Source: Undibacterium pigrum (GTDB lineage: Bacteria; Pseudomonadota; Gammaproteobacteria; Burkholderiales; Burkholderiaceae_D). Taken from it: a DNA stretch of 64,000 nucleotides. The DNA is taken from positions 744,001-808,000 of the forward strand of contig NZ_QJKB01000001.1 of the NCBI RefSeq assembly GCF_003201815.1, given 5' to 3'. The position numbers and the translations under genes are program-made. Of the stretch, positions 26,277 to 36,851 are shown in pieces. Numbering within the stretch: the first letter of the stretch is position 1; every line of letters starts with the position of its first letter. The notes beneath the pieces are model-generated. The model was not told the origin of the DNA and searched no databases. It was given only the letters and a program-made list of their open reading frames with translations.

Positions 26277-26960
26277 TTATTTCTTGACCGCCTGCATGCG
26301 TTCTTTCAGCACAGCAGCAATTTCTCTTTGTTCGACTTCGATGGCAAAGTCGAGAGCCGTCAAACCCAAGTCGTTTTTCAAAGAGGGGTCAGCCCCCTCC
26401 TCCAGCAATAAATTGACAATAAGATGCTTGCCTGAACGGGCAGCCATCATCAGGGGAGTGGTTTTGTTGGGTGATTCAGCATCAATATAGGCAGAATTCT
26501 CCAGCAATAAGGCAACGATATTCTTATTGCCGCCGGCAGCCGCATAGTGCAAGGCACACCAGCCTACTTGATTAATCTCGGCACCATGCTCAATGACTGC
26601 CTTAACAAACGGCAAATTATCCAGATAACTTGCCAACATCAGAATGGTATCGCCATTCGCCGCCCTGGCTTCGAGTTTGATGTCTTTGTGGTCAAGCAAG
26701 TAATGGAAAACTTTTTTTGATTTTTCGCGCAGGGCAATCATCAGTAAAGTTTCGCCACGGGTAGATTCTGTGGCATTGACACTGAGGCCGCGTTTAACTA
26801 AATCATTGACCTTGTTTACCTGGTCAAAACGTACTGCAAAAATCAGGTCATCATGATCATCAGCAAAAGCGCAGGCAGAAGATAAGCACAGCAATAAGCA
26901 AACCAGGCATCGCAAATAAAATCTTCCAGGGATTAATGCAGATGACAAGCTTGTTTGCAT
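26277..26960 (-). CDS. Exported ankyrin-repeat protein
   Basis: A 227-residue protein with an N-terminal signal peptide: a basic start, then the LRCLVCLLLCLSSACAFA hydrophobic run ending near residue 34. Five or so ankyrin repeats follow, with typical GETLLMIAL, GDTILMLAS, GWCALHYAAAGG, KTTPLMMAARSG and GLTALDFA turns. It probably acts as a periplasmic protein-interaction scaffold. The start at 26960 has GAGG upstream; a TTG at 26972 that overlaps the tatD stop is an alternative. It is translationally linked to tatD (9-base spacing). The partner protein is unknown. Some bacterial ankyrin proteins sit next to catalase or toxin genes, but nothing like that is here. Confidence 0.8.
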   Translation of the reverse strand: MQTSLSSALIPGRFYLRCLVCLLLCLSSACAFADDHDDLIFAVRFDQVNKVNDLVKRGLSVNATESTRGETLLMIALREKSKKVFHYLLDHKDIKLEARAANGDTILMLASYLDNLPFVKAVIEHGAEINQVGWCALHYAAAGGNKNIVALLLENSAYIDAESPNKTTPLMMAARSGKHLIVNLLLEEGADPSLKNDLGLTALDFAIEVEQREIAAVLKERMQAVKK

Positions 26961-26968
26961 ATCAGGCC

Positions 26969-27748
26969 TCAATGAGCAAATTGAAATAATTGGAAGAAAT
27001 TTCTGGTCGTGGTTTCTTGTACTTCCTTGACTGAGATGCCTTTCAAGTCTGCCAAAAATTCACCTACATGCCGTACAAAACCAGGTTCATTCATTTTGCC
27101 GCGGTGCGGTGCGGGTGCCAGATAGGGAGAATCAGTTTCTATCAAAATGCGTTCCAGCGGCAAAGCTTTTGCTACTGCCTGTAAATCTTTGGCACTCTTG
27201 AAGGTCAGAATACCTGAAAATGAAATATAAAACCCCAGATCTACTGCGGCTTGTGCCACTTCCAGCGATTCGGTAAAACAATGCATGACGCCAGCCACAC
27301 CACCCTGCTCTGTGCCTGCACCCTCTTCTTTCATGATGCGTATGGTATCTTCAGCCGCTGCTCGTGTATGAATGATCAGGGGCTTGCGGCAAATGCGGGA
27401 GGCGCGGATATGCTGTCTGAAACGTTCACGCTGCCATTCAAGGTCACCCTTCAAGCGAAAGTAGTCAAGCCCGGTTTCACCAATGGCGATAATTTTATCG
27501 TGATCCGCCAGCCTGACTAATTGCTCTGCTGTTGGTTCTTCAGTTTCCTCATAATCAGGATGTACGCCTACGGAGGCGTAGATATGAGGATATTGCTCAG
27601 CCAGTGCCAGCACTTGTGGAAAATCGGGCAAATCCACCGAGACGCATAAGGCATGAGTCACACCATTTTCCTGCATCTTGCCCAATATCTCAGGCAAACG
27701 CTCAGCCAGTTCAGGAAAATTGATATGACAATGGGAATCTACGTACAT
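26969..27748 (-). CDS. TatD-family metal-dependent hydrolase (YcfH/TatD-like DNase)
   Basis: A 259-residue TIM-barrel hydrolase. The metal site begins with DSHCHIN (His6 and His8); a GETGLDYFR motif supplies the bridging Glu, FRQHIRASR and HCFTES contribute His residues, and ETDSPYLAP supplies the catalytic Asp. Members act as magnesium-dependent 3'-5' nucleases or D-aminoacyl hydrolases. In many genomes this gene lies near tmk-holB; here it sits 55 bases downstream of lpxB on the same strand and is followed by the ankyrin gene, with coupled translation. The enzyme class is clear; the physiological substrate is not. Confidence 0.92.
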   Translation of the reverse strand: MYVDSHCHINFPELAERLPEILGKMQENGVTHALCVSVDLPDFPQVLALAEQYPHIYASVGVHPDYEETEEPTAEQLVRLADHDKIIAIGETGLDYFRLKGDLEWQRERFRQHIRASRICRKPLIIHTRAAAEDTIRIMKEEGAGTEQGGVAGVMHCFTESLEVAQAAVDLGFYISFSGILTFKSAKDLQAVAKALPLERILIETDSPYLAPAPHRGKMNEPGFVRHVGEFLADLKGISVKEVQETTTRNFFQLFQFAH

Positions 27749-27803
27749 GCTTGCTACTCTTCAAGGAAATCTGGCGTGTTGTCTACAGTCAGGGGCGAAA
27801 GCC

Positions 27804-28964
27804 TCATTTTGCCGAAATTAATTGTAATACAGCTTGCGCCGAGACATTGGCGGTATCGCGCAAGAGTGAATGATGCATATCGACGAAACGCTGTTTCAGG
27901 CGCTGCTGCAAAGCTTCGTCACTTAATTGCTGCCACAATGCATCTGCCATTGCATCTGGCCTGGCAGCCGACTGCAAAAACTCTGGCACGAGGAATTCAC
28001 GAGCAAGAATATTTGGCAAACCTATCCAGGGCTGGTAACCCATGTGCCGCAAAATCTGCCATGAAGCTTCCATCATCTTGTAGGCAATCACCATGGGCTT
28101 TTTGAACAAGGCCACTTCCAGTGAGGCTGTGCCAGAGGCAACCAGCACCGCATCCGCTGCGGCAATAGCCGTATGTGAACGGCCATCTATCAGCAGCACC
28201 GGTACATCATCGAGCTTGGCATCAACCACCAGTTTGATGTAATAACTGCGCTGTTTGTCGCCTGCCATGGGTACGACGATCTGCAATTGTGGGTCACGCT
28301 GGCAGAGGATTTTTGCTGTTTGAATGAATGCTTCAGTATTGTATTTAAGCTCGGACATGCGGCTGCCCGGCAAGATCGTGACTACTCTGGCATTCTTGTC
28401 GAGGCCCAGCTCATCCCTGGCCGCAGCCATATCGGTTTCCATGGGGATAACTTGCGCCAGCGGATGACCAACATAGGTCACAGGTATGCCTGCCTTGCGG
28501 TATATCTCTTCTTCAAAGGGAAATACCACCAGCATGTGGGAAACGGCTTCGGCGATCTTTTTGATGCGACCACCACGCCAGGCCCAGATGGATGGGCTGA
28601 TGTAATGCATGGTGGGAATGCCCGCACGCTTTAACTGAATTTCCAGATCCAGGTTAAAGTCTGGCGCATCGACACCGATGAAAACATCTGGTCTTTCCAG
28701 TAACAACTGTTCACGCAATTGCTTGCGTATGCCGCTGATTTCACGGTAATGCGCCAGCACTTCAAACAGGCCGCGCACAGACAATTTCTCCATGGGCCAG
28801 TCATTGATGAAGCCATGCTCAGCCATGCGTGGGCCGCCTATGCCATGCATATGGGCATCAGGCAAAGCCGGGCGCAAGCCGGACAATAGACGGTTGGCCA
28901 ACATGTCGCCGGAGGTTTCTCCGGCAACCATGGCAATGATGGGGCGATTAGCTTGAGTTGTCAC
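27804..28964 (-). CDS. lpxB: Lipid-A-disaccharide synthase LpxB
   Basis: A 386-residue glycosyltransferase (GT19) that joins UDP-2,3-diacylglucosamine and lipid X to the lipid A disaccharide on the inner face of the cytoplasmic membrane. The N-terminal signature is MVAGETSGDMLA, and GIGGPRM, FIGVDAPDFN, YYISPS-like YISPSIWAW, TILPGSRMSE and ASGTASLEVAL follow in family order. The length is normal. It is last in the lpxD-fabZ-lpxA-lpxB run, six bases after lpxA. The rnhB gene that often follows lpxB in proteobacteria is not here; tatD follows instead. Confidence 0.96.
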   Translation of the reverse strand: MTTQANRPIIAMVAGETSGDMLANRLLSGLRPALPDAHMHGIGGPRMAEHGFINDWPMEKLSVRGLFEVLAHYREISGIRKQLREQLLLERPDVFIGVDAPDFNLDLEIQLKRAGIPTMHYISPSIWAWRGGRIKKIAEAVSHMLVVFPFEEEIYRKAGIPVTYVGHPLAQVIPMETDMAAARDELGLDKNARVVTILPGSRMSELKYNTEAFIQTAKILCQRDPQLQIVVPMAGDKQRSYYIKLVVDAKLDDVPVLLIDGRSHTAIAAADAVLVASGTASLEVALFKKPMVIAYKMMEASWQILRHMGYQPWIGLPNILAREFLVPEFLQSAARPDAMADALWQQLSDEALQQRLKQRFVDMHHSLLRDTANVSAQAVLQLISAK

Positions 28965-28970
28965 AGCAGC

Positions 28971-29759
28971 TTAACGAACGATGCCGCGTGTTGCAGCATC
29001 CAGGAAGTGGCGCATGGATTGCACATGAAGGGCCACATCTGCTTCCAGTTCAGCAATTTGCGCATCTATCGCTGCTTTGGCTTCTTCCAGGGTCAAGCCA
29101 GATTTATAAATCAGCTTATAAGTCTGGCGTATGGCGGAAATTTGTTCGCGGCTAAAGCCGCGACGCTTCAAACCTTCGACATTAATGCCGTGGGCAGCCG
29201 CCGGGTTACCATTCAACATGACAAAGGGAGGTACATCCTGCAGCAAGGAAGTACCCATGCCGCACATGGCATGCGCACCTATCTTGCAGAATTGATGGAC
29301 ATTGGTAAAACCACCCAAAATCACCCAGTCACCGACGTGCACATGACCAGCCAATGCGGCATTGTTGGCGAATATGACGTTATTGCCGACCTGGCAGTCA
29401 TGCGCCAGATGCACATAAGCCATGATCCAGTTATCGTTACCCAGACGGGTTACGCCATCATCCTGCACTGTACCCAGGTTGAAGGTGCAAAATTCACGGA
29501 TGACGTTATTGTCGCCAATTTCCAGACGTGTAGGCTCACCCGCATACTTTTTGTCTTGCGGTGCTGCACCTATGGACGAGAACTGGTAAAAAGTATTATT
29601 GCTGCCTATCGTCGTATGCCCTTCAATGACGACATGCGGACCTATTTTAGTGCCTGCCGCTATCTTCACATTGGGGCCAATAATCGAATAGGCACCTACT
29701 TCAACTGAGCTATCCAGTTGGGCCTTGGGGTCGATCAGTGCGCTTGGGTGGATGTGCAT
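28971..29759 (-). CDS. lpxA: UDP-N-acetylglucosamine O-acyltransferase LpxA
   Basis: A 262-residue trimeric left-handed beta-helix acyltransferase, first step of lipid A synthesis. Hexapeptide repeats fill residues 1-180 (for example [20 protein letters not shown]). The [12 protein letters not shown] motif supplies His117 and His120, the latter matching catalytic His125 of E. coli. A helical C-terminal domain follows. The length equals that of E. coli LpxA (262). It lies three bases after fabZ and is part of the envelope operon. Confidence 0.97.
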   Translation of the reverse strand: MHIHPSALIDPKAQLDSSVEVGAYSIIGPNVKIAAGTKIGPHVVIEGHTTIGSNNTFYQFSSIGAAPQDKKYAGEPTRLEIGDNNVIREFCTFNLGTVQDDGVTRLGNDNWIMAYVHLAHDCQVGNNVIFANNAALAGHVHVGDWVILGGFTNVHQFCKIGAHAMCGMGTSLLQDVPPFVMLNGNPAAAHGINVEGLKRRGFSREQISAIRQTYKLIYKSGLTLEEAKAAIDAQIAELEADVALHVQSMRHFLDAATRGIVR

Positions 29760-29762
29760 TAT

Positions 29763-30224
29763 TTAGCTCTCCTTGGCTTCTTCTTTCGTACGCATGGTGC
29801 ACATCAATTCGCCCTCTACCGCCAATTGACCATCGACTGTCGCTTTGGCCTTGTATTTCCAGATACCGCGTGCAACCTTGATGATTTCCACTTCCATCTT
29901 CAACTGGTCACCAGGTTCAACTGGACGCTTGAAACGTGCGCCATCAATGCCGAGGAAATACACGATGGTATTTTCATCCGGCTTTTGGCCCATAGTCAGG
30001 AATGAGAGTATGGCAGCAGTCTGTGCCATCGCTTCTATCATCAATACGCCAGGCATGACGGGCTTGTTCGGGAAGTGTCCATTAAAGAACTCTTCATTTG
30101 CCGTGACATTTTTGATGGCGGTAATGCTTTTGCCATTTTCCCAGTTCAGTACGCGATCGACCAGCAACATTGGATAACGATGCGGGAGGTATTCTTTGAT
30201 TTGATTGATGTCCAGGCTATTCAT
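29763..30224 (-). CDS. fabZ: 3-hydroxyacyl-[acyl-carrier-protein] dehydratase FabZ
   Basis: A 153-residue hot-dog-fold dehydratase of type II fatty acid synthesis. The active-site residues are His50 in [12 protein letters not shown] and Glu64 in LMIEAMAQ. It removes water from 3-hydroxyacyl-ACP, competing with LpxA/LpxD for the same pool, which explains the conserved position between lpxD and lpxA. Its start overlaps the lpxD stop by eight bases, implying coupled translation. Confidence 0.97.
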   Translation of the reverse strand: MNSLDINQIKEYLPHRYPMLLVDRVLNWENGKSITAIKNVTANEEFFNGHFPNKPVMPGVLMIEAMAQTAAILSFLTMGQKPDENTIVYFLGIDGARFKRPVEPGDQLKMEVEIIKVARGIWKYKAKATVDGQLAVEGELMCTMRTKEEAKES

Positions 30225-31278
30225 GATCTTTTTCAGTCAGTGTTTTCATTGTTTTTTCGAGATAGCGCATTTTTTCACGCATACCCGATAAATTGCGTAC
30301 GATGGCAGCAGTTTTTTCCCAGTCGGCATTCTTTGCCAAGGGGTAGAAGCCGGTATATTGGCCTGGTTCCAGGATGGAACGCGATACCATGCTGGCAGAT
30401 GAAATATGCACATTATCGACGATGGTCAGGTGACCCAGCACCATGGCCGCGCCACCGAATGTGCAATATTTACCTATCTTGGCACTACCCGCCACACCCA
30501 CGCAGCCAGCCATGGCAGTATGAGCGCCTATGTGGCAGTTATGACCAATTTGTATCTGGTTATCCAGCTTTACACCTTCTTCTATGATGGTGTCAGCTAA
30601 AGCGCCACGGTCTATGCTGGTGTTTGCGCCGATTTCTACATCGTCACCAACCAGCACCCTGCCCGTTTGCGGGATTTTAATCCATTGGCCTTTTTCATTG
30701 GCAAAGCCAAAACCGTCTGCACCTATCACCGCACCAGAATGGACGATGCAACGCTGTCCCAATACGCAATAGTCATAAATGCTGACATTGGCGTGGATCA
30801 GGCTATTGTCACCTATCACTACTCCGCGGCCTATTACTGCGCCTGGCTTGATAACGACATGCTCACCAATCACGGCTTCAGCATCGATACTGACATTGGC
30901 GCCTATGCTGGCAGTTGCTGCCACGATTGCCTGCGGACTGACCCAGGCAGCAGGATGCACGCCTGTCGTTGCAGGTATCGCATTAAGCGAGGCGAAATAT
31001 TGCGCCGCACGCGCGAAATACACATAGGGCTGCGGGACTATCAGGCAAATACCAGCATAATCTTTGCCAATTTGCTCAAAGTCTGCCTGCGTCAGTATCA
31101 ATGCAGCAGCCTGAGTGGCCGCAGCTTGATGACGTAATTTGGGATTGGATAAAAAGGTAATATGCTGCTCACCAGCTTCACTCAAAGGAGCAATGCCAGT
31201 GACAGTAATTTCAGGTGAACCAGTCAATTGACCACCGAAGCGATCGACCAATTCACCCAGCCGAATGCTTGTGGTCAT
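30217..31278 (-). CDS. lpxD: UDP-3-O-acylglucosamine N-acyltransferase LpxD
   Basis: A 353-residue acyltransferase that adds the N-linked hydroxyacyl chain in lipid A synthesis. An N-terminal uridine-binding domain ([20 protein letters not shown]) is followed by a long left-handed beta-helix from about residue 105. The [13 protein letters not shown] segment carries the catalytic His. A C-terminal helix of charged residues ([15 protein letters not shown]) ends the protein. It lies five bases after skp and overlaps fabZ. Confidence 0.96.
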   Translation of the reverse strand: MTTSIRLGELVDRFGGQLTGSPEITVTGIAPLSEAGEQHITFLSNPKLRHQAAATQAAALILTQADFEQIGKDYAGICLIVPQPYVYFARAAQYFASLNAIPATTGVHPAAWVSPQAIVAATASIGANVSIDAEAVIGEHVVIKPGAVIGRGVVIGDNSLIHANVSIYDYCVLGQRCIVHSGAVIGADGFGFANEKGQWIKIPQTGRVLVGDDVEIGANTSIDRGALADTIIEEGVKLDNQIQIGHNCHIGAHTAMAGCVGVAGSAKIGKYCTFGGAAMVLGHLTIVDNVHISSASMVSRSILEPGQYTGFYPLAKNADWEKTAAIVRNLSGMREKMRYLEKTMKTLTEKDHE

Positions 31279-31283
31279 AGGAA

Positions 31284-31802
31284 TTATTTGGAGAGTGCTT
31301 TGAGAACTTTGTCAGTGATGTCGATACGGGCGCTGTGGTAAACAGAATCTTGCAAGACCAGATCAATTTTTTCCACTTCGGCAATTTGCTTGATCACTTT
31401 TTGCGCACGCTCTACCAAAGACGCGATCTCTTCGTTCTGACGCTGATTCACATCTTCATTGTAAGAGCGTTGCTTGCGCTTGAAAGTCTGGTCCAGTTCG
31501 GTAATTTCACGCTGGCGAACCACACGGTCAGCTTCCGATAATAAAGGCGCATCTTTTTCATACTTTTCAGCAGTCGCCTTTAATTTCTTTGCCAGATTTT
31601 CCAGCTCTTCACCACGCTTTTGGAATTCAACTTTCAGCTTGGCTTCTGCCGCTTTTGCCGGCACGGATTCACGCATCACCCTTTGAGAATCAAAGATGGC
31701 TATTTTTGTGTCCTGGGCCTGAGCTTGAGCAACGCTGAGGACGCAAGCCGCACAAACCATCAAACGTTGCAACAATTTGGTCGGGGTAGTATGTTGACTC
31801 AA
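31284..31802 (-). CDS. skp: OmpH/Skp-family periplasmic chaperone
   Basis: A 172-residue exported chaperone. A signal peptide (LMVCAACVLSVAQAQAQ) is followed by the conserved IAIFDSQRVMRES strand. Long coiled-coil arms follow (residues about 55-140, rich in K, E, A), and a closing strand motif IDLVLQDSVYHSARIDIT completes the trimer body. Skp holds unfolded outer-membrane proteins on the way to BamA, encoded 50 bases upstream on the same strand. Confidence 0.92.
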   Translation of the reverse strand: MSQHTTPTKLLQRLMVCAACVLSVAQAQAQDTKIAIFDSQRVMRESVPAKAAEAKLKVEFQKRGEELENLAKKLKATAEKYEKDAPLLSEADRVVRQREITELDQTFKRKQRSYNEDVNQRQNEEIASLVERAQKVIKQIAEVEKIDLVLQDSVYHSARIDITDKVLKALSK

Positions 31803-31852
31803 AATAATCTCCGTAACACGTACTAAAACAAAATATAGCCAGGTATAAACAA

Positions 31853-34201
31853 TTAGAAACCTGTTCCCATCTGGAACTGGAATGTCTGCTTCTTATCATC
31901 CGGTTTAGCGTTCAAGGCTTTACCAAAACTCAATTTCAACGGACCAACCGGCGATATCCAGCTTATACCTATACCTGCAGAAAAGCGTAAGTCTTTTGGC
32001 CTGATTTTCTGACCTTCATCAAATACATTACCACCATCCACGAAGGTAAACCAGCGCAAGGACTTGTCCGCACCAGGGAAAGGAATTTGCAATTCTACGT
32101 TGGCCAGTACCCTGGTTGAACCACCAAGCGCGTCACCGTTAGGATCTCTGGTACCCAATGAGGATGGCTCATAGCCACGCACAGAGCCTATACCACCAGC
32201 ATAGAAGTTTTTAAACAATGGGAATGGCTTGCCACCCAAACCATGGCCATAGTCAAATTCGCCATTCAGTGCCAGAACAACAGAGCGATAAATAGGCTGG
32301 AACAATTGCGCATTATAAATGGCGCGGTAGTATTTAAAGCTACCGAAAGCAGCCAGCTCCAGATTGGCACGCTGGTAGCGACCTATCGTTGGCGTCAATA
32401 CACTGTCCCGGCTATCCCTTTGCCATGCCGCTGTCAGAGGGTAGGAATTGGTCACTGCCTCACCGATACCATAATTGATGCTATTGATATCCTTGCTGCC
32501 ATTGCCATAATCCGCGACATACTGCAAATAGCGTGGTGGGCTCAAATAATAAGTCTCAACCTTGGTACGTTCAAAACCGAGACCAAAGAATACCGTATCA
32601 ACTTCAGAGAATGGTACACCAAAGCGCAAAGCACCACCGGTAGTCTGAATCTTGTAGTCACCAGTACTACCTATGATAGGACGCGTCGTGCGCAGATACA
32701 ATTCTATGTTACGGCTAACACCATCATCGGTAAAGTAAGGATCAGTATGCGCCACCGCGATAGTACGGTTCTGGCGGCTGGTATTCACATCCAGGCCTAT
32801 CGTGTCACCGCTACCGAAGGCATTGGCTTGCTGGATGGAACCTGTCAATGTCAGTTTTTCTGCACTGGAGTAACCGGCACCAAACATCAGGTTACCAGTA
32901 GGTTTTTCAGTTACGGTCAAATTGACGTCGACCTGATCAACGCTGGTCGGCACTTCAGGCGTTTCTATTGTGACATCCTTGAAATAGCCAAGGCGCTCTA
33001 CGCGGTCACGCGAAGTCTTGATTTTCTCACCGTCATACCATGAGCTTTCAAACTGACGGAATTCGCGGCGGATAACTTCATCACGCGTACGCGTATTGCC
33101 TGCCAGATTGATACGACGAACATACACACGCTTGCCCGGATCAACAAAGATGGTGAAAGCAACTTCTTTCTTTTCTTTATTCAGTACAGGATTGGCATTG
33201 ACGTTGGCAAAGGCATAACCAAAATTACCCATGCGTTCAGAAATACGCTTGGTACTCTCAGTCAGACGGGCAGCATTGTAAATATTGCCACTCTTCAACA
33301 ACAACAGAGAAGCCAATTCTTCTTCACGCCCCAGGGTATCGCCTTCGAGCTTGATATCAGAAACAGTGTATTTATCACCTTCGTCCAGATTGATGGTGAT
33401 GTAGATATCTTTTTTATCTGGTGTGATGGAAATCTGCGTAGACAGGATTTGCATTTCCAGATAGCCACGGTTTTGGTAAAAAGAACGCAAAGTTTCTATA
33501 TCACCAGACAGTTTTTGCTTGGAATATTGATCAGCTTTGGTGTACCAGGTAAACCAGCCTGGCGTGGTCAAAGTCAGCAAGTCACGAATTTCACCATCAG
33601 AAAAAGCCTTGTTTCCGATAATATTGATTTGTGCGATTTTGGCAACTTCACCTTCGTCGACAGCAAAAGTAACATTCACACGATTACGCTCTATCGGCGT
33701 GATGGTGGTAGTGATTTGCATGCCATACAAGCCCTTGGACAAGTATTGGCGTTTCAATTCCTGCTCGGCGCGGTCCACTGTCGCCTTGTCGAAAATGCGC
33801 GATTCACCAACACCGATATCTTTCAGTGCCTTGACCAGCGCATCCTTCTCAAATTCTTTAGTGCCAGTAAATTCCACGCCAGCAATGGTTGGGCGTTCTT
33901 CCAGCAAAACGATCAGGACACCATCCTGCGCCTCTATCTGAACATCCTTGAAAAAACCCGTTGCGTACAGGGATTTGATCGCAGTTGTACTTTTTGCGTC
34001 ATCAAATTGCTCACCAACTTTGACAGGCAAATAGCTAAATACAGTACCGGCCTCCGTCCGTTGCAAGCCTTCTACACGTATATCCTTGACGGTGAAGGGC
34101 TCAATCGCGAGTGCATTTCCGGTGCAAAGTGCAAATGCAGCCAAAGATAATGCATGACGACGAAAATGGGCTAAAGTGAACTGCTCGATATGTAATTTCA
34201 T
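31853..34201 (-). CDS. bamA: Outer-membrane protein assembly factor BamA
   Basis: A 782-residue outer-membrane insertase. The signal peptide ends near FALCTGNALA. Five POTRA domains cover about residues 35-425, beginning FTVKDIRVEGLQR. The C-terminal Omp85 barrel follows, with the conserved GSVRGYE-type lid-lock loop (GGIGSVRGYEPSSLG) and FVDGGNVF. The chain ends in Phe, as expected for an outer-membrane barrel. It lies between rseP and skp in the usual betaproteobacterial order. Confidence 0.97.
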   Translation of the reverse strand: MKLHIEQFTLAHFRRHALSLAAFALCTGNALAIEPFTVKDIRVEGLQRTEAGTVFSYLPVKVGEQFDDAKSTTAIKSLYATGFFKDVQIEAQDGVLIVLLEERPTIAGVEFTGTKEFEKDALVKALKDIGVGESRIFDKATVDRAEQELKRQYLSKGLYGMQITTTITPIERNRVNVTFAVDEGEVAKIAQINIIGNKAFSDGEIRDLLTLTTPGWFTWYTKADQYSKQKLSGDIETLRSFYQNRGYLEMQILSTQISITPDKKDIYITINLDEGDKYTVSDIKLEGDTLGREEELASLLLLKSGNIYNAARLTESTKRISERMGNFGYAFANVNANPVLNKEKKEVAFTIFVDPGKRVYVRRINLAGNTRTRDEVIRREFRQFESSWYDGEKIKTSRDRVERLGYFKDVTIETPEVPTSVDQVDVNLTVTEKPTGNLMFGAGYSSAEKLTLTGSIQQANAFGSGDTIGLDVNTSRQNRTIAVAHTDPYFTDDGVSRNIELYLRTTRPIIGSTGDYKIQTTGGALRFGVPFSEVDTVFFGLGFERTKVETYYLSPPRYLQYVADYGNGSKDINSINYGIGEAVTNSYPLTAAWQRDSRDSVLTPTIGRYQRANLELAAFGSFKYYRAIYNAQLFQPIYRSVVLALNGEFDYGHGLGGKPFPLFKNFYAGGIGSVRGYEPSSLGTRDPNGDALGGSTRVLANVELQIPFPGADKSLRWFTFVDGGNVFDEGQKIRPKDLRFSAGIGISWISPVGPLKLSFGKALNAKPDDKKQTFQFQMGTGF

Positions 34202-34270
34202 TGGGTATAAATTTCTTTCAATACTCTCAATATTGCTATCTGAAATGAGTTGCTGTCATCAAGCCGACTA

Positions 34271-35665
34271 TTATGACATTAGTCTGCCAAAGTATGGTAT
34301 CAGTCGGACAATGTCATTAAAAAAAGCTATTGCCATCATCATCAATAGCAAAAACACTCCGATACGCTGACCCATTTCGACATAACGGTCTTGCAAAGGT
34401 TTCCCGATTAAAACTTCCAGCGAATAATACAACAAATGCCCTCCATCCAAAACCGGTATGGGTAGCAAATTCATCACTCCCAGACTGATACTGATGACGG
34501 CGATAAAACCAAGATAGGTAATCAGGCCACTACGAGAGGTCTGTCCTGCATAGTCTGCTATGGTTAAAGGTCCGGTTATATGCTTCAGAGAAGCATTTCC
34601 AGTGAGCATTTTGCCTATCATTTTCAGGCTAAAGATACTTGTATCCCAGGTTTTTTCAACTGACTTCACAAAGGCTTGCAGGGGATTCGCCTGAACCATC
34701 ACCATTTCGGGTAATGCGGCTTGCAACTCTACCCCAAGTACGCCTACTGTCTTGCCATTGGCATCCTGGCTGGCAGGAGTTACTTCTATTTCAAACTTCT
34801 CTTGTTTTCTTTGGACCAGTAGCTTCAACGGCTTAGCCGGGTTGGCGTTGACGACCTGAATAAAATCAATGACATCCAGCAAAGGTTTCTGACCCACTTC
34901 GAGAATGCGGTCACCTTCCTGCAAGCCAGCACGCAAAGCTGGGCTTTCTGGCAGAAATCTTTTCAGAACAACTTCCCTGCTACGGGCAAGATTCAGGCCC
35001 AAGTAGTTAAGAATGTCGCTATCAACATCTTTAGCGTTAAATTGCTTTAAAGGTACGCTGATGGAAATATGTTTTGTACCGCCTTGTATTGCATCATCAA
35101 AACGCTGCACCTCAAGCACTGAGTTAGCCCCTGCCACGCCAGCCTGCATCATTTTCCAGCGAAATTCAGTCCAGCCTTGCACCTGCTCACCATTGACAGT
35201 GGTAATCAAATCACCATAGCGCAAACCGGCCTGGTAAGCGATAGAAGTATCAGGAATAACCCTCAGCTTCGCTACAGGCTCGGGCACACCATGAACAAAC
35301 AAAATCGTGTACAGGAAAATAGCCAATAAGAAATTAGCAATGGGCCCTGCAGAAACGATGGCTATACGTTTCCACACGGACTGTTGACAAAACTCACGCG
35401 GCAGTTCACTGGCGGCAATATTTTCTGCGCCCATTTCCCTGGCATCCAGCATTTTGACGTAGCCACCCAAAGGCAATATGGAAATTGCCCATTCTGTCTG
35501 ATCTTTGCCAAATCGCCTGGAATAGACAACTTTTCCCATGCCCAAGGAAAATCGTAATACTTTAACGCCGCACCAGCGTGCGACGATATAGTGCCCAAAT
35601 TCATGAATAGTGACCAGGATACCCAGAGTCACAAGGAAGGCCAGAATATCGTGTAATACAATCAT
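34271..35665 (-). CDS. rseP: Site-2 RIP metalloprotease RseP
   Basis: A 464-residue intramembrane zinc protease that cleaves anti-sigma-E and signal-peptide remnants. The zinc site HEFGH is at 21-25 in the first helix; two PDZ domains lie in the periplasmic part (about 115-310). The C-terminal [15 protein letters not shown] supplies the third zinc ligand. The four-base overlap with dxr (ATGA) suggests coupled translation. It belongs to the envelope-stress and assembly operon. Confidence 0.96.
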   Translation of the reverse strand: MIVLHDILAFLVTLGILVTIHEFGHYIVARWCGVKVLRFSLGMGKVVYSRRFGKDQTEWAISILPLGGYVKMLDAREMGAENIAASELPREFCQQSVWKRIAIVSAGPIANFLLAIFLYTILFVHGVPEPVAKLRVIPDTSIAYQAGLRYGDLITTVNGEQVQGWTEFRWKMMQAGVAGANSVLEVQRFDDAIQGGTKHISISVPLKQFNAKDVDSDILNYLGLNLARSREVVLKRFLPESPALRAGLQEGDRILEVGQKPLLDVIDFIQVVNANPAKPLKLLVQRKQEKFEIEVTPASQDANGKTVGVLGVELQAALPEMVMVQANPLQAFVKSVEKTWDTSIFSLKMIGKMLTGNASLKHITGPLTIADYAGQTSRSGLITYLGFIAVISISLGVMNLLPIPVLDGGHLLYYSLEVLIGKPLQDRYVEMGQRIGVFLLLMMMAIAFFNDIVRLIPYFGRLMS

Positions 35666-36846
35666 GAGGACAGCATTGCCTCAGCCACGCGGCGCGCTTC
35701 TGCATCACAGGCCAATATGCTTTCCAGATCAAGAGCCTCCGTTGCTGCCACCTTGCTCAGCGTCTGCTCTATGACTTGATTAATCATGCGAAAACCAATT
35801 CTTTTATCCAAAAACGCTTGGACAGCAACTTCATTACTTGCGTTCAATATGGTTGCAGCAGATTTCCCTTCTTTCAAGGCGTCATAGGCCAATTGCAGGC
35901 AGGGGAAGCGTTGGAAATCCGGTTTAATGAAATTTAAACTGGCCACCTTCAGCAAATCCAGGGGGGCAACGCCAGAATCCATGCGTTCAGGGTAAGCCAT
36001 GCCATAAGCGATCGGAATGCGCATATCCGGATTACCCATCTGAGCCAGGACCGAGCCGTCAGTGTAGGACACCATGGAATGAATAACGCTTTGTGGATGA
36101 ATGACGACCTCTATCTGCTCAGCTGGCGTGGCAAACAACCAGTGTGCTTCTATGACTTCAAGGCCCTTGTTCATCATCGTGGCTGAATCAACGGATATTT
36201 TTCGCCCCATGACCCAGTTGGGATGAGCTACTGCCTGCTCAGGCGTGACATCATCAAGCGTATTTACATCCCTATGTAAAAATGGGCCGCCCGAGGCTGT
36301 CAGCAAGATCTTGTGGATGCCATGCTGGCCAGGTTGGCGGTTATAGTTACCAGGCAAGCACTGAAAAATGGCATTGTGCTCGCTGTCGATCGGCAATAAG
36401 GCAGCGCCACTATCTTTGATGGCATCAATAAACAACTGGCCAGACATGACCAGTGCTTCCTTATTTGCCAGCAAGACCTTCTTGCCTGCTTTTGCAGCAG
36501 CTAACGAAGCAGGCAATCCAGCTGCACCGACTATGGCAGCCATTACGCTATCGCACTCATTTGCGCTGGCGACAGCACATAAGGCCTCAGGACCAAACAA
36601 AATCTGGATCTGATGTAAATGCTTTTCCTTAAGGAGAATGGATAATTCATCAGCAGCCTGCGCCGTGCCGACTACGGCAATCTGAGGCAAGAACTGCTCA
36701 CATTGCTCCGCAAGGTTTTTTACTTGTGTATGCGCAGTAAGAGCGAAAACGCCATAACGATCAGGGTGACGGGCTACCACGTCCAAAGTAGAAACACCTA
36801 TGGACCCTGTTGCTCCCAATATGCAAAGTTGCTGTTTTTTTTGCAT
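35662..36846 (-). CDS. dxr: 1-deoxy-D-xylulose 5-phosphate reductoisomerase Dxr
   Basis: A 394-residue NADPH-dependent enzyme that makes 2-C-methyl-D-erythritol 4-phosphate, the committed step of the MEP isoprenoid pathway. The N-terminal nucleotide site is [39 protein letters not shown] and [15 protein letters not shown] form the metal and substrate site. The ATG at 36846 fits the family N-terminus; a GTG at 36861 inside the end of cdsA would add five residues. It feeds the undecaprenyl synthase encoded two genes upstream. Confidence 0.95.
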   Translation of the reverse strand: MQKKQQLCILGATGSIGVSTLDVVARHPDRYGVFALTAHTQVKNLAEQCEQFLPQIAVVGTAQAADELSILLKEKHLHQIQILFGPEALCAVASANECDSVMAAIVGAAGLPASLAAAKAGKKVLLANKEALVMSGQLFIDAIKDSGAALLPIDSEHNAIFQCLPGNYNRQPGQHGIHKILLTASGGPFLHRDVNTLDDVTPEQAVAHPNWVMGRKISVDSATMMNKGLEVIEAHWLFATPAEQIEVVIHPQSVIHSMVSYTDGSVLAQMGNPDMRIPIAYGMAYPERMDSGVAPLDLLKVASLNFIKPDFQRFPCLQLAYDALKEGKSAATILNASNEVAVQAFLDKRIGFRMINQVIEQTLSKVAATEALDLESILACDAEARRVAEAMLSS

Positions 36847-36851
36847 ATAAT

